Source of the DNA: Desulfobulbaceae bacterium
Lineage (GTDB): Bacteria > Desulfobacterota > Desulfobulbia > Desulfobulbales > Desulfocapsaceae
DNA: 47,354 bases
Direction of reading: 5' to 3'
Assembly: GCA_026988015.1 (NCBI GenBank)
Contig: JALSMA010000042.1
Coordinates: 1-47,354 of the forward strand
Positions 12,299 through 21,450 of the stretch are shown here, piece by piece; within the stretch, counting starts at the first letter, position 1; every line of letters starts with the position of its first letter. The notes beneath the pieces are model-generated. The model saw only the letters and a program-made list of their open reading frames with translations. It searched no databases and was not told where the DNA came from. Position numbers and translations under genes: made by a program.

Positions 12299-15025
12299 AT
12301 GAGCAGGGTTAGGATTTATGAGTTGGCCAAAGAGGCCGGTATGGCCAGTAAAGCACTGGCTGAGAAACTGATTGGGCTTGGTTATGATGTTAAGGGCCAT
12401 AGCTCAACAGTTGATGAAGAGACTGCTTTGAAGATCCGTAAAGAAGTGCTGCAGAGTTCTGATTCTGAATTGGTCGAAAAACGAATTGAAGCTGACACCG
12501 GTGGAACCACGGTGATACGTCGTCGTGCGACCGTCATTCGCAGGCGTCCCAAGAAAGTTGTTGAGGAAGCTGAAGAGGCTGATGGTGTTGAGGATGTTGT
12601 TGACACTCCCGACGTTACGGAGCTTGAATCTGAAGTTCACGCAGAAAAAAAGCAGGATCCTGAAGAGGCTTCTGTGACAGATACAGTTGCTGAGACAGCG
12701 GCCGATCCGGTTGTTGATGAGACTGTTGGGAAGGAGCCTGCTGTCGAACCTGCGCCAGTTGAAGAAGAAGTCGTTCCCGTTGAAGCTGCAAAGGAGACTC
12801 CAGTCATTGAAGAGAAGCCAGTAGCGGTAGAGGCCAAAATCCCTTCAAAGACTGGAATCGCAAAGGTTGTTGGTACAATTGAGCTTCCAAAAGAAGAGCC
12901 CAAAAGTTCTACTCCCCGCCGAAAGAGCAGTAGGCCCCCTGCAAGACGACCCGCCCCGAGACCACAAGATAGCCAAGCTCCAGCAGATCCAGCTTCAGTC
13001 AGCCGTGGTAAAAAGAAAGGTAAGAAAGGTGGTGCTTCGCAAGGGGAGGATGAATCGCGCAAAGGCGGAAAAGGTGCCTGGAAGAGTGCCAAGAAGGGTC
13101 GTAAAAACATGAAAGTTACCCGTTTTGGTTATGAGGGGGATCGTTACGGAAAGCGTGGTAAAAAAGGTAAAAATAAGGCAAGAAGTGCTTCTCAGCAGCC
13201 CGCTGCTGAAATGAAGGCTTCGAAGAAAAAGATCAAAGTTTACGAGACCATCAGCGTTGGCGATCTTGCCCATCGTATGCGTGTTAAAGCCAATGAAATC
13301 ATAGCCAAACTGATGGGTCTTGGTGTTATGGCAACTGTGAACCAGGCACTGGACGTTGATACCGCAGTCCTTGTAGCCTCAGATTTTGGTTATGAGGTCG
13401 AACAGGCCATGACCGAAGAGATAGGGATTGAGGAGCTTGGTAAACGTGAAGGTGGTGGGGATGCTGTATCACGCTCCCCGGTTATCACTGTTATGGGCCA
13501 CGTTGACCATGGTAAAACCTCCATTCTTGATGCCATCAGGAAAACTGATGTGGCAGATGGTGAAGCTGGAGGTATTACACAGCATATCGGTGCATATCAT
13601 GTACAGTCCGAAGCTGGTGATGTCACTTTTGTTGATACTCCCGGTCATGCCGCTTTTACAGAGATGCGTTCCCGTGGTGCCCAGATCACAGATCTGGTAA
13701 TTCTCGTGGTTGCTGCAGATGACGGTGTCATGGATCAGACCCGTGAGGCTATACACCATGCCCAGGCAGCTGAAGTGCCTCTGCTTGTTGCCGTGAATAA
13801 AATTGATAAGGATAATGCTGATCCGGAACGGGTTAAGCGTGAACTTGCCGAGTTGAATCTTGCCCCCGAAGAGTGGGGTGGTGAGACTATCTTTGTGGAG
13901 ATGTCAGCTAAAAATAATATTGGTATCGATACGCTCATGGAAAACATTGAGCTGATGGCTGAGATGATGGAACTGAAGGCCGATCCCAATAGAAAGGCGA
14001 GGGGGCGTGTTGTTGAGGCTAAGCTTGATAAGGGACGCGGTGCAGTTGCCACTGTTCTTATCCAGGAGGGAACTTTGAAGGCTGGTGATCATTTTGTTGT
14101 TGGTCAGTACTCCGGAAAGGTTCGGGCCCTTCTCAATGATAAGAGTAAGCCTATCAAGAGTGCAGGGCCTTCTATTCCTGTTGAAGTGCAGGGTATTACC
14201 GGGGTTCCTTCTGCTGGTGATGAGTTTGTTGTGGTAACCGACGAGAAGATGGCTAAAAATGTCTCTCAGGTCAGAACGCTGAAGGCCCGTGAAAGTGAGC
14301 TTGCAGCTGGTTCCAAGGTCTCACTTGACTCCCTCTTTGAGAAATTGAGTGAAGGAGACGTGCAGGAGCTGAGAATTGTTCTGCGTGCTGATGTTCAGGG
14401 TACCCTTGAGGCTTTTGGCAAGGCTGCAGAGAAGCTGTCCACAGATGAAGTCAAGGTGAAGATCCTCCACGAGGGGACTGGAACCATGACTGATTCCGAC
14501 GTGCTCCTTGCTTCGGCTTCTGAGGCAATTATCATCGGATTTAATGTCCGGCCGTCTGGTAAGGTCAAAGAACTTGCCAGCAAAGAGAATGTCGATATGC
14601 GTTCCTATGATGTCATATATCATGCCCTTGATGACATTACTCAGGCCATGGTGGGCATGCTCGCACCTGATTTTATTGAAGATGTTATTGGAAATGCGGA
14701 AGTTCGGGAGACATTTAATGCTCCTAAGGTTGGAACCATTGCTGGTTGTTCCGTGACCGACGGGAAGATAACCCGTAATGCATTGGTCCATGTCCTACGT
14801 GACGGTGTAGTTGTGTATACTGGGAAAATTGAATCGTTACGAAGGTTTAGAGACGATGCTAAAGAGGTTCTGTCCGGTTACGAATGTGGTATTTCCATCG
14901 AGAATTTCAATGATATTAAGGTCGGTGATAATCTTGAGGCCTTTGTTATGAAGGAAGTTGCTGCAAAGCTCGGTTCGACTCAGCAGGAAAAAGATGCCGA
15001 AAAAGAGGCTCAAGGTGATGAGTAG
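12299..15025 (+). CDS. infB: translation initiation factor IF-2
   Basis: This 908-residue GTPase starts with an IF2_N motif (MSRVRIYELAKEAG, residues 1-50). A long low-complexity linker follows, first Glu/Val/Ala/Pro-rich and then Lys/Arg/Gly-rich. A second IF2_N-like domain begins at IKVYETISVGDLA (about 312). The G domain then begins, with G1 GHVDHGKTS (about 399), DTPGH (about 446) and NKID (about 499). Domains II-IV run to the end, including VRPSGKVK...DVRSYDVIY-type and Y.CGI.I..F.DIK.GD motifs. It positions initiator tRNA on the 30S and promotes subunit joining. ACAGGAGTAGGGA precedes the ATG. Confidence 0.97.
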   Translation: MSRVRIYELAKEAGMASKALAEKLIGLGYDVKGHSSTVDEETALKIRKEVLQSSDSELVEKRIEADTGGTTVIRRRATVIRRRPKKVVEEAEEADGVEDVVDTPDVTELESEVHAEKKQDPEEASVTDTVAETAADPVVDETVGKEPAVEPAPVEEEVVPVEAAKETPVIEEKPVAVEAKIPSKTGIAKVVGTIELPKEEPKSSTPRRKSSRPPARRPAPRPQDSQAPADPASVSRGKKKGKKGGASQGEDESRKGGKGAWKSAKKGRKNMKVTRFGYEGDRYGKRGKKGKNKARSASQQPAAEMKASKKKIKVYETISVGDLAHRMRVKANEIIAKLMGLGVMATVNQALDVDTAVLVASDFGYEVEQAMTEEIGIEELGKREGGGDAVSRSPVITVMGHVDHGKTSILDAIRKTDVADGEAGGITQHIGAYHVQSEAGDVTFVDTPGHAAFTEMRSRGAQITDLVILVVAADDGVMDQTREAIHHAQAAEVPLLVAVNKIDKDNADPERVKRELAELNLAPEEWGGETIFVEMSAKNNIGIDTLMENIELMAEMMELKADPNRKARGRVVEAKLDKGRGAVATVLIQEGTLKAGDHFVVGQYSGKVRALLNDKSKPIKSAGPSIPVEVQGITGVPSAGDEFVVVTDEKMAKNVSQVRTLKARESELAAGSKVSLDSLFEKLSEGDVQELRIVLRADVQGTLEAFGKAAEKLSTDEVKVKILHEGTGTMTDSDVLLASASEAIIIGFNVRPSGKVKELASKENVDMRSYDVIYHALDDITQAMVGMLAPDFIEDVIGNAEVRETFNAPKVGTIAGCSVTDGKITRNALVHVLRDGVVVYTGKIESLRRFRDDAKEVLSGYECGISIENFNDIKVGDNLEAFVMKEVAAKLGSTQQEKDAEKEAQGDE

Positions 15026-15078
15026 CGGTACTTGTGCTGAGTTGCCGTCAGCAACAGCGGTATTGCCCTGAGATTATT

Positions 15079-15492
15079 ATGTGGGATCCTAAAGAAACTA
15101 TAGAATCCGTTGGTCTTGGCAAAAGGGAACGGAAACGCTCCACCCGGGTGGCGGAAGTTATTCAGATGGAGTTGTCTCTCTTTTTTCTGCAAAAAGTACG
15201 AGATCAGAAGTTGAGTGACGTGACCATCAGCCGAGTTGAAGTCTCGGATGATTTGAAAAATGCACGTATTTTTTACACTGTTTCCAGTGGAGACAGAGGA
15301 CGTAAGAAAGCCGCTTCTGCATTGAAAAACGCCACAGGTTTTGTCCGTAGTCACCTGGCTAAAATCTTAAACCTACGCTACACCCCTGCACTGAGATTTA
15401 TCTTTGATGTAAAGGCTGAAAAAGTGCAGGAAATTGAAGCACTTCTTGATCAGATCGCCTCGGAAAGGAGCACCAAAGAAGGTGATAGCTGA
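15079..15492 (+). CDS. rbfA: 30S ribosome-binding factor RbfA
   Basis: This protein of 137 residues (from the ATG at 15079) has the RbfA KH-like fold pattern: KRSTRVAEVIQMELS opening, VTISRVEVSDDLKNARIFYTV, and the closing LAKILNLRYTPALRFIFD. It binds 16S rRNA helices for cold-tolerant 30S maturation. The frame opens earlier, at a GTG at 15034, but those 15 residues are not family-like and lie against the infB stop. Neither start has a strong Shine-Dalgarno, so the exact N-terminus is uncertain. The 3' end overlaps the next gene by 11 bases. Confidence 0.92.
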   Translation: MWDPKETIESVGLGKRERKRSTRVAEVIQMELSLFFLQKVRDQKLSDVTISRVEVSDDLKNARIFYTVSSGDRGRKKAASALKNATGFVRSHLAKILNLRYTPALRFIFDVKAEKVQEIEALLDQIASERSTKEGDS

Positions 15493-16471
15493 ACCCATAG
15501 TGCCCCTTTTAAGGGATGCCAGTCATATTGTTCTTGCAACACACGTTCATCCCGATGGTGATGCGCTCGGCTCATTGTTTGGGCTTGCTGATATTCTGGA
15601 AACTCTAGGGAAGCAAGTCTTCTGCTACCTTGAAGAGCCCATTTCACATCTCTATGATTTTCTCCCCACTATCAGCTGTGCAAGTTCAGATCTTGAAGCT
15701 GCGCTGCGGTTTGCCAAGCACGCAAAGGCATCAGGTAATAGTGTTGTTGCCGTTGCACTTGACTGTGGGGATTCGGATCGGCTTGGGGCTGCTAAAGAAC
15801 AACTCCTGTCAATTACACCCTTTATTGTAATTGATCATCATCGTGGCCATCGGCAATTCGGGGATCACCTCTGGCTTGAGAGTGGTTGCTCTTCCACTGG
15901 TGAAATGGTGTATGAGCTTGCCATGGAGCTTGGTGCAAAGCTCTCTGTTGACGCTGCATTTTGTCTCTATGTCGCGCTGGTGACGGATACTGGATCTTTT
16001 CGTTATGAAAGTACCAGTCCACGAACTCTGCGAGTAGCAGCCGATCTTGTGGAAACTGGAGTGAAGCCGGACGAGGTCGCTGAGAGGGTCTATGATAATT
16101 ATACCCTTGCCAGATTGCGTCTTATGGAGCTGGTTCTTGCAACGCTCGCAGTATATGCAGGTGGGCGAATTGCCTTGATCAGTGTGACAGTTGATATGTT
16201 TGAACGTTGTGGCGCCAGCAGTGATGATGTGGAAGGTTTTATCAATTATCCGCGCTCCCTTGCCTCAGTGCAGGTAGCCGGGTTTATAAAAGAGACCGGA
16301 AAGGGTACTGTTTCTGTTAGCCTCAGGGCCAAAGGGAAGGTTGATGTTGCTGCTGTTGCTGCAGACTTTGGCGGCGGAGGACACAAAAATGCTGCCGGAT
16401 TTCGCTTTGCTGGGAAGTCTGTTGCTGAGGTGCAGAATCTGGTACTTGATGCCCTGAAGCGGGTTATCTGA
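15482..16471 (+). CDS. nrnA: DHH/DHHA1 phosphoesterase, NrnA-like oligoribonuclease/pAp phosphatase
   Basis: This protein of about 329 residues has all DHH-family metal motifs: THVHPDGDALGS (motif I), VALDCGDSDR (motif II), the name-giving IDHH (motif III) and VTDTGSFRY (motif IV). A C-terminal DHHA1 domain follows with FGGGGHKNAAGF. NrnA degrades 2-5 nt RNAs and dephosphorylates 3'-phosphoadenosine 5'-phosphate, a by-product of sulfonation. I prefer the GTG at 15482 with GGAAAGGAG 11 bases upstream; the frame also extends to a TTG at 15434 inside rbfA. It lies between rbfA and truB, a usual place for this gene outside enterobacteria. Confidence 0.9.
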   Translation: MIAEPIVPLLRDASHIVLATHVHPDGDALGSLFGLADILETLGKQVFCYLEEPISHLYDFLPTISCASSDLEAALRFAKHAKASGNSVVAVALDCGDSDRLGAAKEQLLSITPFIVIDHHRGHRQFGDHLWLESGCSSTGEMVYELAMELGAKLSVDAAFCLYVALVTDTGSFRYESTSPRTLRVAADLVETGVKPDEVAERVYDNYTLARLRLMELVLATLAVYAGGRIALISVTVDMFERCGASSDDVEGFINYPRSLASVQVAGFIKETGKGTVSVSLRAKGKVDVAAVAADFGGGGHKNAAGFRFAGKSVAEVQNLVLDALKRVI

Positions 16472-16493
16472 ACTTTGGCCGATATTACAACGG

Positions 16494-17234
16494 ATGGAAT
16501 CTGAATTTGAAGCTGGCGTTTTTTTGGTGGATAAACCTGAGGGTGCCAGTTCCTTTTATATAGTGCGTAAGGTTCGCAAGGCCCTTGGCATGAAAAAGGT
16601 TGGTCATGCCGGAACCCTCGATCCATTTGCCACTGGTCTGCTGGTGATCTGTGCAGGACGTCCTGCTACAAAGATGATTAGTCAGATCATGGAGGGCGAA
16701 AAGGAGTACTTTGCTACTCTGCGTCTTGGAATTGAGACTACCACCCAGGACCCTGAAGGTGAAGTTGTTGCTGAGCGTAGTGTTGGGTCACTATCAGTGG
16801 AAAGGGTTGAAAGCTGTCTGGCACAATTTCGTGGGGAACAGTTACAGGTCCCGCCCATTTTCTCAGCCTTGAAACATAAGGGTAAACCTCTCTATCACTA
16901 TGCCAGGAAAGGTATAGCCATAGAGAAACCACCACGAAATATTACCATACACAGACTTGAACGAACAAATGCTGGTGCTGAAGTCAACGATTCTTCGCCA
17001 TGGATTACCATACGAGTGGTGTGCAGTAAAGGAACCTATATTCGCACGTTAGGTGCTGATATTGGCGCTGCCCTCGGGTGTGGCGCGTACCTGACTGCCT
17101 TGCGGCGTGTCCGGAGCGGCTTGTTTGATATAAATAACAGTGTTCCGGGTAAATGCCTGATACAGGATGATGCCCGTGACAGGCTTTTGAAAAGCGTCTT
17201 ATCTGTTGCTGATGTATGTAATCTGTTGCAATAA
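16494..17234 (+). CDS. truB: tRNA pseudouridine-55 synthase TruB
   Basis: This 246-residue protein has the TruB motif I (LVDKPEGASSF), motif II with catalytic aspartate (VGHAGTLDPFATGLL), Y.ATLRLGIETTTQDPEGE, PP.FSALKHKGKPLYHYARKG, and the C-terminal VVCSKGTYIRTLGADIG and AYLTALRRVRSG blocks. It isomerises U55 in the T loop of nearly all tRNAs. Length is at the short end of the family and no separate C-terminal PUA domain is evident. It starts 22 bases after nrnA without a good Shine-Dalgarno. A gap of about 118 bases with a hairpin then precedes rpsO. Confidence 0.95.
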   Translation: MESEFEAGVFLVDKPEGASSFYIVRKVRKALGMKKVGHAGTLDPFATGLLVICAGRPATKMISQIMEGEKEYFATLRLGIETTTQDPEGEVVAERSVGSLSVERVESCLAQFRGEQLQVPPIFSALKHKGKPLYHYARKGIAIEKPPRNITIHRLERTNAGAEVNDSSPWITIRVVCSKGTYIRTLGADIGAALGCGAYLTALRRVRSGLFDINNSVPGKCLIQDDARDRLLKSVLSVADVCNLLQ

Positions 17235-17278
17235 TTCTGTGACGTGGTACATGGTATGAATAGATTAATGTTTGAACT

Positions 17279-17295
17279 GTCCCCGCCACCGGGAC
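17279..17295 (+). promoter_or_regulatory. hairpin in the rpsO leader, possible S15 autoregulatory element
   Basis: GTCCC-CGCCACC-GGGAC forms a five-pair stem about 58 bases before the rpsO start, within an otherwise AT-rich leader of 118 bases. Ribosomal protein S15 represses its own mRNA through leader structures in several bacteria. The position suggests this, but the known S15-binding motifs were not recognised here. Confidence 0.25.
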
Positions 17296-17352
17296 CTGGT
17301 AGGAATAAAAAAAATAAAATAGTTTTGCATATACAGAAACAGGAGGTTTGTC

Positions 17353-17622
17353 TTGGCACAATCAGCAGTTAAAAAAAATGAGATTATCGAGAAATTTAAG
17401 CTTCACCCTAATGATACCGGTTCTTCCGAGGTGCAGATTGCACTTATCACTGATAGAATTCAGTATCTCACCGACCATTTTAAAACCCACAAAAAAGATC
17501 ATCATTCCCGTCAGGGGCTCTTGAAACTTGTTGGTCAGCGAAGAAGTCTTCTTGATTATCTAAAGAAAAAAGATGTAAGCAAATATCGTGATCTTATTCA
17601 GGCACTTGGTATCAGAAAATAG
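17353..17622 (+). CDS. rpsO: 30S ribosomal protein S15 (uS15)
   Basis: This protein is 89 residues, exactly the family length, with the S15 signature [21 protein letters not shown]...[26 protein letters not shown]. It binds the 16S central domain early in 30S assembly. Translation starts at TTG: AGGAGG at 17341-17346 lies 6 bases upstream, and the usual N-terminus (A-Q-S/..) follows directly. The alternative would delete conserved residues. A TTG start on such a highly expressed gene may help limit output. Confidence 0.97.
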   Translation: MAQSAVKKNEIIEKFKLHPNDTGSSEVQIALITDRIQYLTDHFKTHKKDHHSRQGLLKLVGQRRSLLDYLKKKDVSKYRDLIQALGIRK

Positions 17623-17666
17623 TTTTTATCTAAGAGATGCATTTGGCATTTCTTTATTGTAAATAT

Positions 17667-17684
17667 GGCGCTAAACCTGGCGCC
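17667..17684 (+). repeat. small inverted repeat after rpsO
   Basis: GGCGC-TAAACCTG-GCGCC forms a GC-rich five-pair stem 45 bases past the rpsO stop, just upstream of the long rpsO-pnp hairpin. It could protect the rpsO 3' end or help in RNase processing. Confidence 0.4.
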
Positions 17685-17695
17685 GATTGGTCATT

Positions 17696-17742
17696 CAGGT
17701 GTGTCATTGCTGCGATGTGGCAATGATACACCTGTTTTTTTT
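17696..17742 (+). terminator. rpsO-pnp intergenic terminator with long stem
   Basis: A stem of about 15 pairs (CAGGTGTGTCATTGC with GCAATGATACACCTG, one G-T wobble) is followed directly by eight T residues. It works as an intrinsic terminator after rpsO. Because pnp follows at 17787 and the stem is long, it could also be the RNase III-type processing site that controls pnp in enterobacteria. Confidence 0.85.
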
Positions 17743-17786
17743 GATCAATCAACCATGCTGCAATAAGGCAGCTGGAGAAAATAGTT

Positions 17787-19859
17787 ATGTTTAAGAAAGT
17801 TGAAGTTGTTGTAGGTGGAAAAACCATTTCGGTAGAAACCGGAAAGGTTGCCAAACAGGCAGATGGTTCAGTTATTCTGCAGTATGGTGATACAGTTGTG
17901 CTGGTTACCGCAGTAGCTGGAAAAGAGAATAAACCAGAACTTGGTTTCCTGCCACTCACCATTGAGTATCAGGAACGTATGGCCGCGGTTGGCCGGATTC
18001 CCGGTAACTATTTCCGTCGTGAAATAGGACGTCCAAGTGATCAGGAGGTTCTTACCTGCCGTATCATTGATCGGCCGCTGCGCCCTCTGTTCGCAGATGG
18101 GTATTTTTCAGAAACCCAGATTATTGCCACCGTACTTTCAGCTGATCAGCAGAATGACCCGGATATCCTTGCATTGAACGGCGCATCCTGTGCCCTCAGT
18201 ATCTCTGATATTCCTTTTGAGGGTCCCATTGCCGGTGCCCGTGTAGGTTACATAGATGGTGAATATGTCCTGAATCCAACCAAGGATGAGCTTGAAAATT
18301 CCCGTATGGATGTGATAGTGGCCTGTACAGACAAGGCTGTGACAATGGTTGAAGGAAAGGTTGATACCATGAGCGAAGAAGAGGTGTTGGATGCCATCTT
18401 CTATGTTTTCGACGAAGTTCAGCCTCTCATTGATATGCAGAAAGACCTGCAGGGATCAAACGGAAAAGAAAAACGCGTTGTTGAGCCCCTCCCTGTTAAT
18501 GAGGATCTTCTGGCAAAGGTCCAGAAAATCGCAGCAGCAGGAATGGAAAAAGTAATATCCACCGCTGATAAAATGGAACGTGGGCGGGTTTACGATGAAC
18601 TCAAGAAAAGTGTTATTGCAGAACTTGATTCTGAGGGTGACAGTGCCAAAGAGATCGGCAACCTGCTCTCCGGATACAAAAAGAAGACCATGCGTGCCAA
18701 AATTGTGGATGAAGCTGTTCGCCTGGATGGTCGTGCCTTTGATGAGGTTCGCCCCATTAGCAGTGAAGTAACCTATCTTCCTCAGGCCCATGGTTCAGCA
18801 CTGTTTACCCGAGGTGAAACTCAGGCAATGGTTACAGCTACACTTGGCAGTCAACGAGATGCTCAGCGTGTTGAGACCCTGCAGGGTGAAGATAATCGCC
18901 GCTTTATGGTCCACTATAACTTTCCTCCATACTGTGTTGGTGAGGCCCGTTTTCTCCGTGGACCATCCCGTCGTGATATCGGTCATGGAACCTTAGCTCT
19001 GCGTGGACTCTCAGCGGTGCTTCCTGATGAAGAAGATTTTCCTTACTCCATTCGTGTGGTTTCTGAGATCATGGAATCAAACGGATCATCATCAATGGCC
19101 ACCGTCTGTGGTGGAAGCATGGCTATGATGGATGCTGGTGTTCCGCTGAAAGCACCTGTGTCAGGTATTGCCATGGGCCTCATCAAAGAAAACGATAAGG
19201 TTGTTATTCTTTCAGATATTCTTGGTGATGAAGATCACCTTGGAGACATGGATTTTAAAGTTGTTGGAACGGAAGATGGAATCACCTCGTTGCAGATGGA
19301 CATTAAAATTGATGGTGTTGATCGTGAGATCATGGGGAATGCCCTTGCTCAGGCTAAGGAAGGTCGTATTCATATCCTTGCTGAGATGGCTAAAGGTATT
19401 GAAGCTTCAAGAACTGAAGTTGCAGAGCATGCTCCAAAATACTTTAGTTACAAGATCAATACTGACAAGATTCGTGATATCATCGGACCTGGCGGAAAGA
19501 TCATTAAAGAGATGTCTGCCTTCTATGATGCCACCATTGAAGTTGACGATTCCGGTCTTGTGAAAATGTTCACCAAGGATGGTAGCAAAGCTGATGCACT
19601 CTTGAATAAAATCAAGGAAATGACTGCCACAGCCGAGATCGGTAAGGTTTATAAGGGTACTGTGAAGACCATTAAGGACTTTGGTGCCTTTGTTGAGATT
19701 CTGCCCGGAACCGATGGTTTGGTTCATATTTCAGAGCTTGCCAACGAGCGTGTTGCCAAGGTTACTGATGTTTTGAAAGAGGGTCAGGAGCTAGAAGTTA
19801 AGGTCCTTGAGGTTGATTCCCGGGGTCGTATCCGTCTGAGCCGTAAAGCACTGCTGTAA
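17787..19859 (+). CDS. pnp: polyribonucleotide nucleotidyltransferase (PNPase)
   Basis: This 690-residue protein has the standard PNPase order: a first RNase PH domain (YGDTVVLVTAVAGKE; E.R.A.VGRIPGNYFRREIGRPS), an all-alpha linker and a second catalytic RNase PH domain (RLDGRAFDEVRPI, HGSALFTRGETQAMVTATLG, ESNGSSSMATVCGGSMAMMDAGVP). KH (IGPGGKIIKEM) and S1 (GKVYKGTVKTIKDFGAFVEILPG) domains follow, and the protein ends right after S1. It degrades RNA 3' to 5' by phosphorolysis and can add tails. The ATG is preceded by TGGAG. It is last in the operon, with its own terminator. Confidence 0.97.
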   Translation: MFKKVEVVVGGKTISVETGKVAKQADGSVILQYGDTVVLVTAVAGKENKPELGFLPLTIEYQERMAAVGRIPGNYFRREIGRPSDQEVLTCRIIDRPLRPLFADGYFSETQIIATVLSADQQNDPDILALNGASCALSISDIPFEGPIAGARVGYIDGEYVLNPTKDELENSRMDVIVACTDKAVTMVEGKVDTMSEEEVLDAIFYVFDEVQPLIDMQKDLQGSNGKEKRVVEPLPVNEDLLAKVQKIAAAGMEKVISTADKMERGRVYDELKKSVIAELDSEGDSAKEIGNLLSGYKKKTMRAKIVDEAVRLDGRAFDEVRPISSEVTYLPQAHGSALFTRGETQAMVTATLGSQRDAQRVETLQGEDNRRFMVHYNFPPYCVGEARFLRGPSRRDIGHGTLALRGLSAVLPDEEDFPYSIRVVSEIMESNGSSSMATVCGGSMAMMDAGVPLKAPVSGIAMGLIKENDKVVILSDILGDEDHLGDMDFKVVGTEDGITSLQMDIKIDGVDREIMGNALAQAKEGRIHILAEMAKGIEASRTEVAEHAPKYFSYKINTDKIRDIIGPGGKIIKEMSAFYDATIEVDDSGLVKMFTKDGSKADALLNKIKEMTATAEIGKVYKGTVKTIKDFGAFVEILPGTDGLVHISELANERVAKVTDVLKEGQELEVKVLEVDSRGRIRLSRKALL

Positions 19860-19890
19860 TAAATTTCGGTAAAGAGCTTGATAGTCCGAG

Positions 19891-19923
19891 GGCTGTTCCA
19901 AGTATTTTGGAACAGCCTTTTCT
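19891..19923 (+). terminator. intrinsic terminator of pnp
   Basis: GGCTGTTCCAA-GTATT-TTGGAACAGCC forms an 11-pair stem followed by TTTTCTTATT, 32 bases after the pnp stop. The opposite strand lacks a T run here, so it serves pnp rather than the convergent pseudouridine synthase gene. Confidence 0.9.
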
Positions 19924-19971
19924 TATTAATCACTGCGTTGTTTTTAGGGGGTAAGCAAGTATCACAGTCTC

Positions 19972-20853
19972 TTAGAAAACTGTAAGTCGGTCATAAAAAA
20001 CACTAGGTACAGGTAGAGAGAAATCGATCTTCAGCGCGGGGACAGCTAGATGCTGTGAAAAGAGAAACATCTGTTGTTCTTTTACTCCCTCCTTCTTACC
20101 ATATTTTCTGTCTCCCACAATGGGATTACCGTATTCTGCTAGTTGAACACGGAGCTGATGTGTCCTTCCGGTGTGCAACTTGGCCTGCAGTAATGTTCGT
20201 TTTTTTCCATGCTTCAGCACTATAAATTCACTGATAGCCTCTTTTGCACCATTCTTGTCATTCGGGTGAACCCGCACCCTGTTTACTTCTTTCTTCAGGA
20301 AGTTTTTGAGAATAAATTGCTCTTTCCGTATGCTTCCTTCGACAAGCACAATGTATTCCTTTTCAACGGCATGTTGTCGAATCAGAGCCGATAGTTTTCG
20401 TGCTGTCATTTGATTCTTGGCTCCCATAACAACACCTGATGTCATTTTGTCGATTCGATGCACAAAACTGAATTGCGGATTTTTGGTGTGGCTGATGATA
20501 AGTTCCAAGAGTCCATATTTATGGCTGCTGCCACTGTGCATCACCATACCAGCAGGCTTATTGCAGAGGATTATGTTATCGTCTTGGTAAATGATTACCT
20601 GCTCCATCAGTTTTTGTTGTTGAAAAGAGAGTTGGGCAATTTCTTTGGTTGCGGATGGAGGCGAGGCTTCCCATACCCTGACAATATCACCTTCCTGCAG
20701 CCTGTAGTTCTGTTTTTTTTTCTTCCGGTTTACTTTGACATTTCCTTTACGTATCATTTTGAAGATGCCTGGCAAAGGGATTTCCCGGTACGTTTTTTTG
20801 AGGAACCTGTCGAGTCTGACGTTATGATAATCCTGGTTTATGGTAAATTCCAT
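19972..20853 (-). CDS. RluA-family 23S rRNA pseudouridine synthase
   Basis: This 293-residue protein has an N-terminal S4 RNA-binding segment (VRLDRFLKKTYREIPLPGIFKMIRKGNVKVN...L..GD.VRV). The RluA catalytic domain follows, with the aspartate in FVHRIDKMTSGVVM (HR(I/L)D motif) and the other blocks DDNIILCNKPAGMVMH, ..KEYIVLVEG, LHTGRTHQLRVQLAEYGNPIVGD.KYG. S4-containing RluA members such as RluC and RluD modify 23S rRNA; which site is targeted cannot be told from sequence alone. It is divergent from dut. Confidence 0.9.
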   Translation of the reverse strand: MEFTINQDYHNVRLDRFLKKTYREIPLPGIFKMIRKGNVKVNRKKKKQNYRLQEGDIVRVWEASPPSATKEIAQLSFQQQKLMEQVIIYQDDNIILCNKPAGMVMHSGSSHKYGLLELIISHTKNPQFSFVHRIDKMTSGVVMGAKNQMTARKLSALIRQHAVEKEYIVLVEGSIRKEQFILKNFLKKEVNRVRVHPNDKNGAKEAISEFIVLKHGKKRTLLQAKLHTGRTHQLRVQLAEYGNPIVGDRKYGKKEGVKEQQMFLFSQHLAVPALKIDFSLPVPSVFYDRLTVF

Positions 20854-20972
20854 GAAGAAGTCCGCTTGAGTTTTCGGAGAAAAATATTGCAGATGGCTGA
20901 TTTGTACCTTTTGAGAGGATTATTGGCAATGGTTTTTATGGCCTCATCCCTGATGATCAGGTATGGTGTGGC

Positions 20973-21443
20973 ATGGATCAAAAAAAGATAACTGTCAATA
21001 TAAGCTGGTTGAATCCCGAGGAGAGCAAGGATCTTTCGCTGCCTGCATACCAGTCCCCAATGGCAGCAGGAATGGACATTTCTGCTGCTGTTAAGGAACC
21101 TTATGTTCTCGACCCAGGCGAGATCTATCTGTTCCCCAGTGGTTTTTGTGTTGCTATCCCATCTGGTTATGAAATTCAGGTACGACCAAGAAGTGGTCTT
21201 GCGGTGAAGCATGGAGTCACCGTAATAAACAGCCCTGGAACCATTGATGCTGATTACAGGGGAGAACTGCGGGTGGCACTCATTAATCTTGGGAAAGCTG
21301 CTTTTACTGTAAATCGTGGTGACCGTATTGCTCAGATGATTCTATCCCCTGTGGTACAGGTGCAGTTGAAAGTTACTTTAAGCCTTGATGAGACAGAACG
21401 TGGCAATGGTGGTTTTGGGCACACAGGGATCAGAGGGAAATAA
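20973..21443 (+). CDS. dut: deoxyuridine 5'-triphosphate nucleotidohydrolase (dUTPase)
   Basis: This 156-residue protein contains the five trimeric dUTPase motifs: AAGMDISA (1), VRPRSGLAVKHG (2), NSPGTIDADYRGEL with the catalytic Asp (3), RGDRIAQMIL (4) and ERGNGGFGHTG (5, the closing P-loop-like lid). It removes dUTP to keep uracil out of DNA and supplies dUMP for dTMP synthesis. The length is standard. It is followed 7 bases later by the metallo-hydrolase gene, so the two are probably cotranscribed. Confidence 0.97.
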   Translation: MDQKKITVNISWLNPEESKDLSLPAYQSPMAAGMDISAAVKEPYVLDPGEIYLFPSGFCVAIPSGYEIQVRPRSGLAVKHGVTVINSPGTIDADYRGELRVALINLGKAAFTVNRGDRIAQMILSPVVQVQLKVTLSLDETERGNGGFGHTGIRGK

Positions 21444-21450
21444 ATAAACC

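Noticed and set aside
12637-13110. 157-codon antisense frame inside infB
   Set aside because: Low-complexity Ser/Thr/Gly product of the repetitive infB linker read backwards.
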